64,000 nt of DNA from Archaeoglobus sp. UBA234. GTDB lineage: Archaea > Halobacteriota > Archaeoglobi > Archaeoglobales > Archaeoglobaceae. Positions 1 through 7,821 of the stretch are shown here, one piece after another; position 1 is the stretch's first letter; every line of letters starts with the position of its first letter. The stretch lies in contig DACH01000017.1 of the NCBI GenBank assembly GCA_002494625.1, forward strand, positions 6,403 through 70,402, given 5' to 3'. Made by a program: the position numbers and the translations under genes. Under the pieces are notes generated by a model. That model made no database searches. It saw nothing but the letters and a program-made list of their open reading frames with translations, and was not told the origin of the DNA.

Positions 1-426
1 GATTATTTTCTTTATTTCATCCACCTTGACAGGTTTATTTAATAAAGCTCTTTTTTTGTCCATCTCTGATGGTCTGAATGCTCTAAGCCTATCCTGCTTG
101 GATGGTTTTGGTAAATCAGCCCTATAATATTCGTAAAAATTCTTTACAGCACAATATCGTAATTTTTTGTCGTTTATTCCTGTGTTAGATGATTTAATGA
201 ATTCTAAAAGGACGTCTAAATGTCTGTATCTATCATCAAGGTCTCTGCTTTTGTAATCTTCGATCATCTCTTTTGCAGAACTCCAGTATCCCTTTTCCTT
301 AACCCATTCAAGATATTTTAGAAAATAGTAAACATAATTTTTTGCTGTGCTGGAACTTAAATCTTCAGCCCATTTCTTGACAATATCTTCAGTTACATTG
401 AGGGATCTCCAATCTTTGTAGGGCAT
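1..426 (-). CDS. Tyrosine recombinase (integrase), N-terminal part, cut by the window edge
   Basis: An open frame on the minus strand runs from a start codon at 426 off the left edge, giving about 142 residues with no stop. The visible part is a helical SAM-like core-binding domain of phage-integrase type (segments such as FLKYLEWVKEKGYW and LRYCAVKNFYEYY). The catalytic R..HxxR..Y domain would lie outside the window, so the family call is by recognition only. The frame stays open upstream to about 460, but ATG 426 is preferred because a TATA-like box sits 27 bases before it, as expected for a leaderless archaeal mRNA. Its promoter end abuts a btuF gene that has lost its 5' half, which suggests the terminal gene of an integrated element. 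It could also be a host XerA-like recombinase, but the context argues against that. Confidence 0.65.
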   Translation of the reverse strand, partial: MPYKDWRSLNVTEDIVKKWAEDLSSSTAKNYVYYFLKYLEWVKEKGYWSSAKEMIEDYKSRDLDDRYRHLDVLLEFIKSSNTGINDKKLRYCAVKNFYEYYRADLPKPSKQDRLRAFRPSEMDKKRALLNKPVKVDEIKKII

Positions 427-446
427 AAGTCTAAGTGATGATTTGA

Positions 447-459
447 GAATATTTAAAAA
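447..459 (-). promoter_or_regulatory. TATA-like box of the integrase gene
   Basis: On the minus strand this reads TTTTTAAATATTC, centred about 27 bases before ATG 426. That spacing fits transcription starting at or next to the start codon. It lies about 25 bases from the point where btuF homology resumes. Confidence 0.45.
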
Positions 460-471
460 TTTTGTTGAACC

Positions 472-1179
472 CTTATCGATACTACATCATCGCCCGATGA
501 AGTTGCGAAGAAGCTTGAACCCTTCGGCATTGCTGTAGTTGCTCTGGACTTCTACAGGGTTGAGGTGTGGGAGAGAGAGGTGAGAACGCTTGGCTTCATG
601 CTCGGTTATGAAGATAGGGCTGAGGAGTACATAAACTTCTTCAGGGAGAAATGGGATCTGATAGAGGAGAGGGTGAAGGACATACCCGACGACGAAAGAA
701 AGAAGGTTTACTTTGAGGGAGCGGACAAATACAAGACTTATGGCGGAGCTGATTACGGCTGCGGAATTCCCGGCATCATTCGTGCTGCCGGTGGCATCGA
801 TTTATTCCCCGAGATTTCCGCATACTACTTCGAGGTCGATCCAGAGGAAGTAGCCAAGAGAGATCCGGATGTTATAATAAAGGGTACACCCGGTGGATAC
901 CTTCTTGAGGATGCTTCAAAATTCAAAGAGCTTTACGATGAAATCACCAGCAGAGCGGAGCTTGCCAATACAACTGCAATGAAGAATGGCGATGTATATA
1001 TAATAAGCTTCGATGTTACAGGAGGGGCAAGGAAGAAGTTCGGACCGATATTTCTGGCTAAAATACTGTATCCAGATAAATTTGAAGATCTCGACCCGTA
1101 TGCTGTGCTTAAAGAGTATCTGGAAGAATACCAGGGGTTGAAATATCAGGGAGTGTATTTGTATCCCTCGATGTCCTGA
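472..1179 (+). pseudogene. 5'-truncated cobalamin/iron-complex binding protein (BtuF/FecB family)
   Basis: The frame encodes the C-terminal two thirds of a periplasmic binding protein of the BtuF/FepB family: TTSSPDEVAKKLEPFGIAVV, then GYEDRAEEYINFF, a YGGADYGCGIPGIIRAAGG segment and a C-terminal lobe. Stop codons (TGA, TAA, TGA) interrupt the frame just upstream at 436-468. The signal peptide and first lobe are replaced by the oppositely oriented integrase gene. An in-frame GTG at 565 could start a fragment, but this would lack the export signal and half of the ligand cleft. The adjacent btuC and btuD genes are intact, so the break is probably recent or the protein is supplied from elsewhere. 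Calling it disrupted is inference, because the missing 5' half may survive on the far side of the element. Confidence 0.75.
482..505. other. Candidate recombinase core (att) dyad at the integrase/btuF junction
   Basis: Imperfect 11-bp inverted repeat around a 2-bp centre. The inner arms TCATCG and CGATGA (487-492, 495-500) are perfect and the full arms match at 9 of 11 positions. It sits exactly where btuF homology resumes next to the integrase promoter. Tyrosine recombinases use inverted core arms, but these usually flank a 6-8 bp overlap region, so this is only a candidate. Confidence 0.3.
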
Positions 1180-1180
1180 C

Positions 1181-2230
1181 ATGAAAACTTACGAAGCGTA
1201 TTCGAGTTTCGTTGCAAGAAAAATTTTATTTTTAATTTTTAGCTCCTTAGCCCTCGCAACCTTCGTCATTCTTGCAACCTCTGTGGGAGCGGCAGAGTTG
1301 AGCGTGAAGGATGTTTTTTCGGCGATACTTTCAAGGTTTTTCTCAGCCAATAGTGATACATTCAAGGATGCCGTGGTGTGGCACCTCAGACTTCCCCGAG
1401 TGGTTATGGGAGTTATCGCCGGAGCGGGACTTGCTTTAGCCGGAGTGGTGATGCAGGGTGTAACCAGAAACCCGCTCGTAAGTCCGTTCACGATCGGTGT
1501 TTCCTCTGCTGCAGCTTTTGGAGCTTCAGTAGCCATAATGCTCGGAGTTGGGTTTATGGGAACTGGAACACTACTTATTATAACAAATGCCTTCATCTTC
1601 GCACTTATCTGTGCATTTGCAGTCTTTGGACTTGCAAGGCTGCGGGGAGCATCACCAGAAACCCTCATTCTTGCTGGAATCGCCTTATCTTACTTTTTCA
1701 GCGCACTGACGGCAATACTTCAGTTCTTTGCATCAGAAGAGGAGCTCATGATGATGGTTCACTGGACATTTGGCTCTCTGAGCAGAGCAAAGTGGGAATC
1801 GATATTTGTCGTTACAGTTGTGTTTGTGGCTGTTTTTCCAATCTTGATGCGCTTTGCCTGGGATCTGAATGCAATGGTTCTTGCAGATGATGAGACGGCA
1901 AAAAGTCTTGGAGTGAATATCACATTTGTGAGGACGGTCTCATTAATGCTCTCATCCCTCATTACAGCTACCATAATCTCCTTTACGGGAATAATAGGAT
2001 TTGTGGGACTTGTAGCTCCGCATCTAACGAGGTTTGTGATTGGCGGAGATCACAGATTTTTGCTGCCAGCCTCATGCCTCTCAGGATCCATACTCATTAT
2101 AGCAGCAGACACAGTAGGAAGAACTTTGCTCTCACCAATTATACTCCCAATTGGAATCGTGATTTCATTCATAGGTGTGCCGATGTTCATCTATCTCCTG
2201 ATGACGAGGAAGGAGGAGTACTGGAGATGA
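1181..2230 (+). CDS. ABC transporter permease, BtuC/FecCD family
   Basis: A 349-residue polytopic membrane protein of the FecCD family, the usual length. It shows the family hallmarks LRLPRVVMGVIAGAGLALAG near residue 70, NPLVSPFTIGVSSAAAFGA near 100, TFGSLSRAKWES near 195 and the GFVGLVAPHLTR coupling helix region near 275. About ten membrane segments are expected. It forms the translocation pore for a cobalamin- or iron-chelate-type ligand delivered by the BtuF-like protein and is driven by the ATPase at 3196-3969. It begins one base after the btuF stop and its own stop overlaps the start of the next gene. Vitamin B12 versus siderophore cannot be decided from sequence. Confidence 0.9.
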   Translation: MKTYEAYSSFVARKILFLIFSSLALATFVILATSVGAAELSVKDVFSAILSRFFSANSDTFKDAVVWHLRLPRVVMGVIAGAGLALAGVVMQGVTRNPLVSPFTIGVSSAAAFGASVAIMLGVGFMGTGTLLIITNAFIFALICAFAVFGLARLRGASPETLILAGIALSYFFSALTAILQFFASEEELMMMVHWTFGSLSRAKWESIFVVTVVFVAVFPILMRFAWDLNAMVLADDETAKSLGVNITFVRTVSLMLSSLITATIISFTGIIGFVGLVAPHLTRFVIGGDHRFLLPASCLSGSILIIAADTVGRTLLSPIILPIGIVISFIGVPMFIYLLMTRKEEYWR

Positions 2231-3186
2231 TGGAGAAAGAGATAGCCTTTGAGAGTGATGTTAAGCTTACGGGTGTTCTGAGATATCCCGAAGGGGAAAA
2301 ATTGCCTGCTGTACTGCTGATTCATGGCACTCTTGAGCAGGACAGAGACGGCAACATGATTTTGCATCCAGATGGCAGAAAACTCTACAGGAAGAATTTC
2401 TTTCTTGAAATATCAAAGCATCTGTGCAGAGCGGGCTTCGCAACATTTTCGTGGGATAAAAGAGGATTTGGCAGGAGTGAGGGAGAGGCGAGCACCCTTT
2501 CGGCAGTCAGGGATGCGAAAGCTGCACTGGATGTTCTCTGCTCTCAAGAAGTTATCGATTCAGACAGAATAGCTGTGCTCGGGCAGAGTGCGGGGGTTTA
2601 CACCGCATGCCTTCTCGCGAGGGACGATGAGCCAAGAATATACATTCTTCAGAGCGGGCTCTACAGAGACTACAGCGAGTTGATGGCGTTCAACTACCTG
2701 AGAGTCAAGCAATACGCTGAAAAAAGCTACGAGAATCTTAAATGGGTGGAGGAGAACGATCTCTGGGGTCTCGTTATCGGTCTGAATCTGGATAAAATAG
2801 AGAGATACGCAAGAGAGGGTAGGACAGAATGTGAGGTAGTATATAAGGGAAGGAAATGGAGGATCGCACTGGATCCGCTGCTTTACACACCCGAATATGC
2901 TCCATCAAAGCAGTTCAGACACATAAGAAAGCCGACACTCGTTGTGCATGGTGAATGCGATCTCAATGTTCCGGTTGAGGATGCGTACATGATAGAAAGG
3001 GAGTTGAGGGCTAATGGTGTTGATGTTGAACTCGTAATAATTCCAAATGCCGATCACAGCTTTCAGGAGGTTGCGGAGGATGAAGAGACGAGGCTCAGGG
3101 AGAGGATGTCCCTTGAAAGTTTTAAACGTCCCTACAGGCGAGAATACTTTGATGTGCTGATCGATTTCCTGAAGAGAAGGTTGTGA
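2227..3186 (+). CDS. Alpha/beta hydrolase (serine esterase/peptidase-like)
   Basis: A 319-residue alpha/beta hydrolase. The nucleophile elbow is GQSAG near residue 118. The probable acid is the Asp of HGECDLNVP and the His is in NADHSF near the end. HGTLEQDRDGN supplies an oxyanion-hole type loop. A longer in-frame start at 2074 would overlap the permease by 150 bases and give an unrelated leader. Tandem ATGs at 2227/2230 follow a GGAGGAG at the end of btuC and overlap its stop (ATGA), so translation is probably coupled. No signal peptide is seen, so it should be cytoplasmic. Its place between the permease and ATPase genes hints at hydrolysis of an imported ester or amide, by analogy with siderophore esterases, but that is inference. 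Confidence 0.8.
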   Translation: MMEKEIAFESDVKLTGVLRYPEGEKLPAVLLIHGTLEQDRDGNMILHPDGRKLYRKNFFLEISKHLCRAGFATFSWDKRGFGRSEGEASTLSAVRDAKAALDVLCSQEVIDSDRIAVLGQSAGVYTACLLARDDEPRIYILQSGLYRDYSELMAFNYLRVKQYAEKSYENLKWVEENDLWGLVIGLNLDKIERYAREGRTECEVVYKGRKWRIALDPLLYTPEYAPSKQFRHIRKPTLVVHGECDLNVPVEDAYMIERELRANGVDVELVIIPNADHSFQEVAEDEETRLRERMSLESFKRPYRREYFDVLIDFLKRRL

Positions 3187-3195
3187 GGGATTGTG

Positions 3196-3969
3196 ATGAG
3201 GCTTGAAATGAGAGATGTGTCTTTCAGCTACAAAAACAAGCCTGTTTTAAAAGATATCAGTTTGAGAGTTGACGAGGGAGAGTTGCTCGGAATCGTTGGT
3301 CCGAACGGCTCTGGCAAGACGACACTTCTGAAGTGTATAAACATGATACTGAAACCCGAAGGGCAAGTTTTTCTGAGTGATATTGATGTCAAGAAAATGA
3401 GGCAAAACGAGATCGCAAAAGTTTTTGGCTATGTCCCTCAGGCAATTTACCACCACTCCTTCCCCGCTACCGTCTTCGATGTTGTCCTTCTCGGGAGGAG
3501 ACCGTATTTAGGGTGGAGTGTGAGCTCGAAAGACATCAAAATAGTCTCGGAAATTCTCTCAATGCTGAAACTCGATGAGTTAGCTATGCGAAATTTCAAC
3601 GAATTGAGTGGGGGAGAGAGGCAGAAGGTTCTTATTGCAAGAGCTCTAGCACAGGAGCCAAAGATTCTTCTGCTTGACGAGCCAACAAGCAATCTTGATT
3701 TGAAGCATCAGCTTGAGATAATGGAACTCGTTAAGAGACTGGCAAGAGAGAAAAAGCTGATCGTAGTTTTGGTTTCCCATGATCTTAACCTTGCAGCCAG
3801 ATACTGTGACAGACTCGTGTTGCTGAATTCTGGTAGAATGTATGCAGTGGGGAAACCTCACGAAGTGCTTACATGTGAAAATATAAGAAAAATTTACGGT
3901 ATTGAGGCTGAAGTAAGCTACAATGAAAGGATTAAAGCATGCAGTGTTGTTCCAGTTTCTGTTATATGA
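3196..3969 (+). CDS. ABC transporter ATPase, BtuD/FecE family
   Basis: A 257-residue nucleotide-binding subunit with Walker A GPNGSGKTT near residue 35, Q-loop YVPQA, signature LSGGERQK, Walker B ILLLDEPTSNLD and switch His in VSHDLN. Length and order are typical of the BtuD/FepC group. GTG 3193 and ATG 3196 are adjacent starts; ATG is preferred. It completes the importer with the permease at 1181-2230 and the broken binding protein at 472-1179, only nine bases after the hydrolase gene, so the four genes look like one operon. Confidence 0.92.
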   Translation: MRLEMRDVSFSYKNKPVLKDISLRVDEGELLGIVGPNGSGKTTLLKCINMILKPEGQVFLSDIDVKKMRQNEIAKVFGYVPQAIYHHSFPATVFDVVLLGRRPYLGWSVSSKDIKIVSEILSMLKLDELAMRNFNELSGGERQKVLIARALAQEPKILLLDEPTSNLDLKHQLEIMELVKRLAREKKLIVVLVSHDLNLAARYCDRLVLLNSGRMYAVGKPHEVLTCENIRKIYGIEAEVSYNERIKACSVVPVSVI

Positions 3970-4124
3970 GAGAACTTGTAAAAGCTTGATGTGTGGAAAT
4001 GATAAAAGTCGCCACCAGTAAAAATTGGCCGTAGCTTTGGCTGTAGCTCCAAAAAATAGTAACTTAAAAAACGGGGATCCGGTTGATATCAAAAAGAGCA
4101 GTGTTTAGGAAATAAAAGCAAGTA

Positions 4125-4220
4125 CGCCGGGGGTGGGACTTGAACCCACGCGTCCCAAAAGGGACACGAGCTTTCTGTCGCGAACTCCAGGCTCGCGCAG
4201 TGCCTCTCTGCCACCCCGGC
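4125..4220 (-). tRNA. tRNA-Ser(GGA) with a 12-base intron
   Basis: On the minus strand the acceptor GCCGGGG pairs with CCCCGGC, with discriminator G. The D stem is GCAG/CTGC. A long variable arm, GTCCC-TTTT-GGGAC, marks a class II tRNA, and the T arm is GTGGG-TTCAAGT-CCCAC. The anticodon stem closes only if CGAGC pairs with GCTCG 19 bases downstream, leaving 12 extra bases. Removing 4173-4184 (TTCGCGACAGAA) restores a seven-base loop CTGGAGA with anticodon GGA. The junction is the canonical archaeal 37/38 site: loop bases CTG can pair with CAG in the intron, leaving an AAA bulge at the 3' site as in a relaxed bulge-helix-bulge. No CCA is encoded. Confidence 0.9.
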
Positions 4221-4431
4221 TCGTTCTGAAAAATGGGGGTAACAATCCCTATTGAATGAATTATGCAGTGGTTTAATAATCTTTTCGTGAAGTTTTCGAT
4301 TGAATTGTGATGGACAAAGCATAGGGGCAGTAAAGAAAATTCAGAGTAAATAGGACTGTTCTTCTATTCTCAGTAAATGACTTCCACCAAAAGGTTAATT
4401 AACAAAACAATTCTAAACTGAGTGTCAACGG

Positions 4432-4502
4432 GCGGTCGTAGTCTAGCGGCAGGACAGGGGCTTCCCGAGCCTCTAACCCGGGTTCAAATCCCGGCGGCCG
4501 CA
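4432..4502 (+). tRNA. tRNA-Gly(CCC)
   Basis: A 71-base cloverleaf. The acceptor GCGGTCG pairs with CGGCCGC (one G-U). The anticodon arm is GGGGC-TTCCCGA-GCCTC with anticodon CCC. The T arm is CCGGG-TTCAAAT-CCCGG, and the discriminator is A. CCA is not encoded and no intron is needed. A TATA-like GGTTAATTAAC lies about 35 bases upstream at 4393-4402, and a run of T follows directly at 4503-4508, a likely terminator. Confidence 0.95.
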
Positions 4503-4509
4503 TTTTTTC
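4503..4509 (+). terminator. T-tract after tRNA-Gly
   Basis: The tRNA body is followed at once by ATTTTTTCT. Oligo-T tracts end archaeal transcription without needing a hairpin. The rest of 4510-4683 holds no gene that I can support. Confidence 0.4.
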
Positions 4510-4683
4510 TGATGTTTTCACTGAATTAATCGTGTTTCTACTTAAAATAAGTCGCCTTAGTTTCATAAGCTGCTTTTCCAGTCCCTCTATTCGATTTTTC
4601 AGTTTATTTTCACCCTAAAATTGTCAGCACTAAAAAACAAAAATAGAGTCGAAGAAGACAAATTATTAAGTTGTTAAAATTAG

Positions 4684-5655
4684 TTATTGTCCTCCCTTCT
4701 GTCCGGTCTCAGGTGTCTTAGGTTGTTCCGGTACCTCAGGCATATCTGGAGTTTCTACTTTAATTCCTTCTTTTTCAGATACTGGAGGAAGTTCAGATAT
4801 TGAACGACCTCTTTCTTCCAAAGCCTCTATTGCAGATTCTATGCCAACTTTTGATTCTTCTATCGCGCTTTGAATCGCAGCTTTTGCCTGTTTGGGAACT
4901 TTTTGCAAAACATCTTCTAATATTGTTAAGTGTATCGAGGTGGCTTTAGCAACTATTTCATGAACTTCTGATGGATCTTTGCCTGTTTGTTGCGCAATAG
5001 CAGCAATTTCCTCTCCAAATCGAGCGTATTTTTCATATTCTTCTGCTGCTTCAGCAGCTTCTTCAGCATTTCCCTTCTCAGCAGCTTGTTTTGCTTTATT
5101 TATTCTTCCTTCGGCAACATTCATAGCAAGTTCAGCAGCCTTTTCTGGATTTTCTGTAGCCAATACTCTTAATGCCTCCTGATTGCCCTTTATTGACCTT
5201 TCTTTTGCGGCAGAAATTTTGTCTTTTGCCTGTTCGGGAACTATCTCCTGAACTTTATCCAGAATCTCCAAGTGATGGGAGGTAGCTTTAGCAACCAGTT
5301 CAGATAATTTTTCCTTTGTACTGGCATCCTTCGCCAAAGAAGCTATTTTATTTACCTCTTTTAATTCTTTCCCGTAATCTTCCAAGAGATTGTCAATATA
5401 TTCAAGTTTACCCTTCTCAGCCATTGTCTTTGCCTCACTAAGTCTGAGTTCTGCATATTGGAGTCGTTTCTCTACCTTTGCTACCTCATCAAATGTGAAA
5501 AACAGAGTTATAGTCTCAAAAGCTCGCTTAAATCCGTATATCCACGAGTCGGGTGTTATTCCTGGATCTGGTAACTCTGGTTCTTGAGCATTCGCTACTG
5601 TAACCGAGAAAATCGCCAGAGTTATAATCAAGCAAAACACGAATCTTGCGTTCAT
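4684..5655 (-). CDS. Secreted helical protein, DUF5667-like
   Basis: 323 residues. An N-terminal signal peptide (hydrophobic stretch to about residue 23, ending TVANAQ) is followed by the DUF5667-type opening PGITPDSWIYGFKRAFETI and a long, mostly helical, charged body. Two similar segments, near residues 110-130 (SELVAKATSHHLEILDKVQE) and 215-235 (HEIVAKATSIHLTILEDVLQ), show an internal duplication. The C-terminal 40 residues are Pro/Glu/Lys-rich and likely unstructured. There is no membrane anchor besides the signal, so it is probably exported. Function is unknown for this family. It stands alone between the tRNA genes and the bud32 end. Confidence 0.75.
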   Translation of the reverse strand: MNARFVFCLIITLAIFSVTVANAQEPELPDPGITPDSWIYGFKRAFETITLFFTFDEVAKVEKRLQYAELRLSEAKTMAEKGKLEYIDNLLEDYGKELKEVNKIASLAKDASTKEKLSELVAKATSHHLEILDKVQEIVPEQAKDKISAAKERSIKGNQEALRVLATENPEKAAELAMNVAEGRINKAKQAAEKGNAEEAAEAAEEYEKYARFGEEIAAIAQQTGKDPSEVHEIVAKATSIHLTILEDVLQKVPKQAKAAIQSAIEESKVGIESAIEALEERGRSISELPPVSEKEGIKVETPDMPEVPEQPKTPETGQKGGQ

Positions 5656-5749
5656 TTTTTCCTCTTACTTAGCTCCCCATCATGATGACTACAAAGCTGT
5701 ACTTAAAAGTTTTGCATTTTCCGATTTCAATTCGTTCAAATAAGCATAC

Positions 5750-6367
5750 TCAGGTCATCCTCTTTTCAACATACCTTCCCCTTTTGTCTATTTCCTCAGC
5801 CCTCTTAAGGACTTCTTCAGCCTTATCAAATCCTCTATAGCCGGAAATGAATGATTCCTTGAGTTCCCTCCAGTTTTCGAAATAAGCTTTCAGGGACTCA
5901 AAATAGATGTGTATATCCACACCTCGTGGTTCAGTTCTGGCATCATAGAATGCAAGCCCGAAGTCGATGAAATAAATCTTCCCATCGCTGTAGATTAGGT
6001 TCATTGGGGTGATGTCGCCGTGTATAATCCCTGCCTGATGCAGTTTTGCAACATAAATGCCAAGAAGTCTGCTCAACTCCGTACTCATTATTTTTTTGAG
6101 GGGTTCTCCCTCTATTCTTTCCATAACAATTGTTTCCCTCTCAACATCCAGAATAAGAGGCGTTGGAATGCCTGCCCTCCTCGCTGCTGACATTATTTTA
6201 GCCTCGCTCCGTGTTCTTGTTCTTCGCAGGATTTTATCAAGTACGGCTATCCTGTATCCTTTTTTTTTCCTCGTCTTCGTAACAAAATCCCTGTAAATTC
6301 TGACCTCTGCCTCTCCGCCCAGATATACTATCTCAGGTTTCTCTTTAATCCCAGTTAACATCCACAT
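5750..6367 (-). CDS. bud32: KEOPS complex kinase/ATPase Bud32
   Basis: 205 residues of the small atypical protein kinase of the KEOPS complex, which makes the t6A modification of ANN-decoding tRNAs. It has GGEAEVRIY as the shortened glycine loop, the catalytic loop IIHGDITPMNLIY, and IDFGLA as the DFG metal-binding motif. A longer frame reaches 6424, but ATG 6367 (MWMLTG) gives the family start and overlaps the kae1 stop by 23 bases. In some archaea kae1 and bud32 are fused; here they are separate but translationally coupled. It is the last gene of the rpo7-to-bud32 run. Confidence 0.92.
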   Translation of the reverse strand: MWMLTGIKEKPEIVYLGGEAEVRIYRDFVTKTRKKKGYRIAVLDKILRRTRTRSEAKIMSAARRAGIPTPLILDVERETIVMERIEGEPLKKIMSTELSRLLGIYVAKLHQAGIIHGDITPMNLIYSDGKIYFIDFGLAFYDARTEPRGVDIHIYFESLKAYFENWRELKESFISGYRGFDKAEEVLKRAEEIDKRGRYVEKRMT

Positions 6368-7316
6368 CCTCCACCCTGAAATCAGGCTTAACGGTTGATT
6401 CCTCAATCTTCGTTGAATGTCCATTCCTATACATGAGCAATCCGAGATAAGCTATCATTGCCCCATTGTCTCCCATCAGACTGGAGGGAGGGCAGTAAAA
6501 TTTTGCATCTCTTTCCCTGCACATAGTGTCAAGCATTTCCTGTAATCTTCTATTTGCCCCCACTCCTCCAACCAGAAGGAGTTCATCAGCCTCCAGATAT
6601 GCCATGGCTCTCTCAGATACCTCGGTCAGCATTGCAAAAGTAGTTTCCTGAAAACTGAATGCCACATCCTCTTTTCTCACTCCTTCATCTAAGAGCTTCT
6701 GAGCTGCTGTGACAATACCACTAAAAGAGAAATCCATTCCCTTCACAGTATAAGGTAGCTCATAATACCGCTCACCCTCTCTCGCAAGAGCTTCAATCTT
6801 CGGCCCTCCTGGATGTTTTAAGCCCATGTACCTTGCAAGCTTGTCAAGGGCATTTCCTATCCCAATATCCAGTGTTTCACCAAAAACTCTGTATCTTTCC
6901 CCCCTTCTGGCAATAATCTGGGAATTTCCACCGCTCACATAGAGAGTGACCGGTTTTCTCGCCCCGGTTTTCCATCTTCCAACTTCCAGATGAGCAAGAC
7001 AGTGGTTCACACCAACAAGAGGTTTTTTCAGCTTTAAAGAGAGGACTCTCGCTGCTGTTGCAACAATTCTCAGACAGGGACCCATTCCGGGACCCTGAGA
7101 AAAGGCAATAACATCTATATCCTCAGGATTTATTCTGGAGAGAGTTCTTCCAATAAGCTTTCCTATATTCTCTGAGTGATGCTGTGCAGCTTCTCTTGGG
7201 TGTATTCCTCCCTCCTTGGGAACATAAGGTTTGTTCTCCAGCAAAATGACTTCTTCTCCGCTGACAACTCCGACACTCAAACTCCAGGCGGTCCCCTCAA
7301 TACCAAGGGAAATCAT
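6345..7316 (-). CDS. kae1: tRNA N6-threonylcarbamoyladenosine transferase Kae1
   Basis: 323 residues, the normal archaeal length. It transfers threonylcarbamoyl from TC-AMP to A37 of tRNA within KEOPS. The ASKHA fold begins with LGIEGTAWS. Metal-binding histidines lie in HCLAH near residue 110, with the family motif HPREAAQHH near residue 40. The nucleotide-binding loops include YVSGGNSQ and LVGGVGANRR. It precedes and overlaps bud32, and the rps27ae stop is only six bases upstream, placing it in the same operon as translation and transcription genes. Confidence 0.95.
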   Translation of the reverse strand: MISLGIEGTAWSLSVGVVSGEEVILLENKPYVPKEGGIHPREAAQHHSENIGKLIGRTLSRINPEDIDVIAFSQGPGMGPCLRIVATAARVLSLKLKKPLVGVNHCLAHLEVGRWKTGARKPVTLYVSGGNSQIIARRGERYRVFGETLDIGIGNALDKLARYMGLKHPGGPKIEALAREGERYYELPYTVKGMDFSFSGIVTAAQKLLDEGVRKEDVAFSFQETTFAMLTEVSERAMAYLEADELLLVGGVGANRRLQEMLDTMCRERDAKFYCPPSSLMGDNGAMIAYLGLLMYRNGHSTKIEESTVKPDFRVEDVDVNWD

Positions 7317-7322
7317 CTTATT

Positions 7323-7475
7323 TTATTTGCTTTTGAACTCTGTATATCCGCACTTTCCGCATGAAAGCCTATCTTCATGCTCAGCCAGAAAAACGCCCTC
7401 TCCACATCTCGGACAGAACTTTCTCTTTCTGATGAGCTTCTCTCCTTTTATTTCGTAAAACTTTGAAACAGTAAT
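7323..7475 (-). CDS. rps27ae: Ribosomal protein eS31 (S27ae)
   Basis: A small zinc-ribbon protein of the 30S subunit, about 50 residues, with CPRCGEGVFL and CGKCGYTEF as the four-cysteine zinc site. Homologues begin near the VSKFYEIKG motif. Only an ATT codon (7475-7473) is available there in frame, placed four bases after an excellent AGGAGGTGA that itself follows the rps24e stop. The only ATG start in the frame, at 7574, lies inside rps24e and adds 33 residues foreign to the family. The evidence therefore favours a rare AUU start, or a sequencing error. Confidence 0.85.
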   Translation of the reverse strand: MTVSKFYEIKGEKLIRKRKFCPRCGEGVFLAEHEDRLSCGKCGYTEFKSK

Positions 7476-7488
7476 GTTCTCACCTCCT

Positions 7489-7788
7489 TCAGGCTTCCTC
7501 GGCTTCAGATGTGGGGAAGTTTCTTGCAATGACGTATTTTGGCTCTGTTTTCTGAAGATCTTCAGGAGTATCATATATTTTAATGTAGCTCACAGCCTCT
7601 CCCATTCCGAATTGTGGTTTAATGTAGCTCACCACAACTCTATTCGGATCTGCGTTGAAAAGTCCTGCAACCTTCTCTCTCACAGAATTCCTGGATGGTG
7701 TTGGCTCATTCTGATACTTCAGCCTTATGTAAATTTCCCTCCTTTTCAGCAGTGGATTTGTTGTATCCTTCTCAACCTCAATCTCCAT
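7489..7788 (-). CDS. rps24e: Ribosomal protein eS24
   Basis: 99 residues of the small-subunit protein S24e. It shows NPLLKRREIYIRL and the family signature region NRVVVSYIKPQFGMGEAVSYIKIYD (written here only as a landmark; residues about 50-75). ATG 7788 follows a GGAGGTGAATGA ribosome-binding site. It lies between the dephospho-CoA kinase and rps27ae genes, the conserved archaeal order. Confidence 0.95.
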   Translation of the reverse strand: MEIEVEKDTTNPLLKRREIYIRLKYQNEPTPSRNSVREKVAGLFNADPNRVVVSYIKPQFGMGEAVSYIKIYDTPEDLQKTEPKYVIARNFPTSEAEEA

Positions 7789-7821
7789 TCATTCACCTCC
7801 AGCAATACATTCAGCATTAAA

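Noticed and set aside
3646..4092. Minus-strand open frame of 148 codons antisense to the btuD 3' end
   Set aside because: Antisense to a clear ATPase gene, with no domain, no ribosome-binding site and no hydrophobic or family pattern.
4089..4322. Minus-strand frame of 77 codons across tRNA-Ser
   Set aside because: It is the read-through of the tRNA gene; the tRNA fold explains the sequence.
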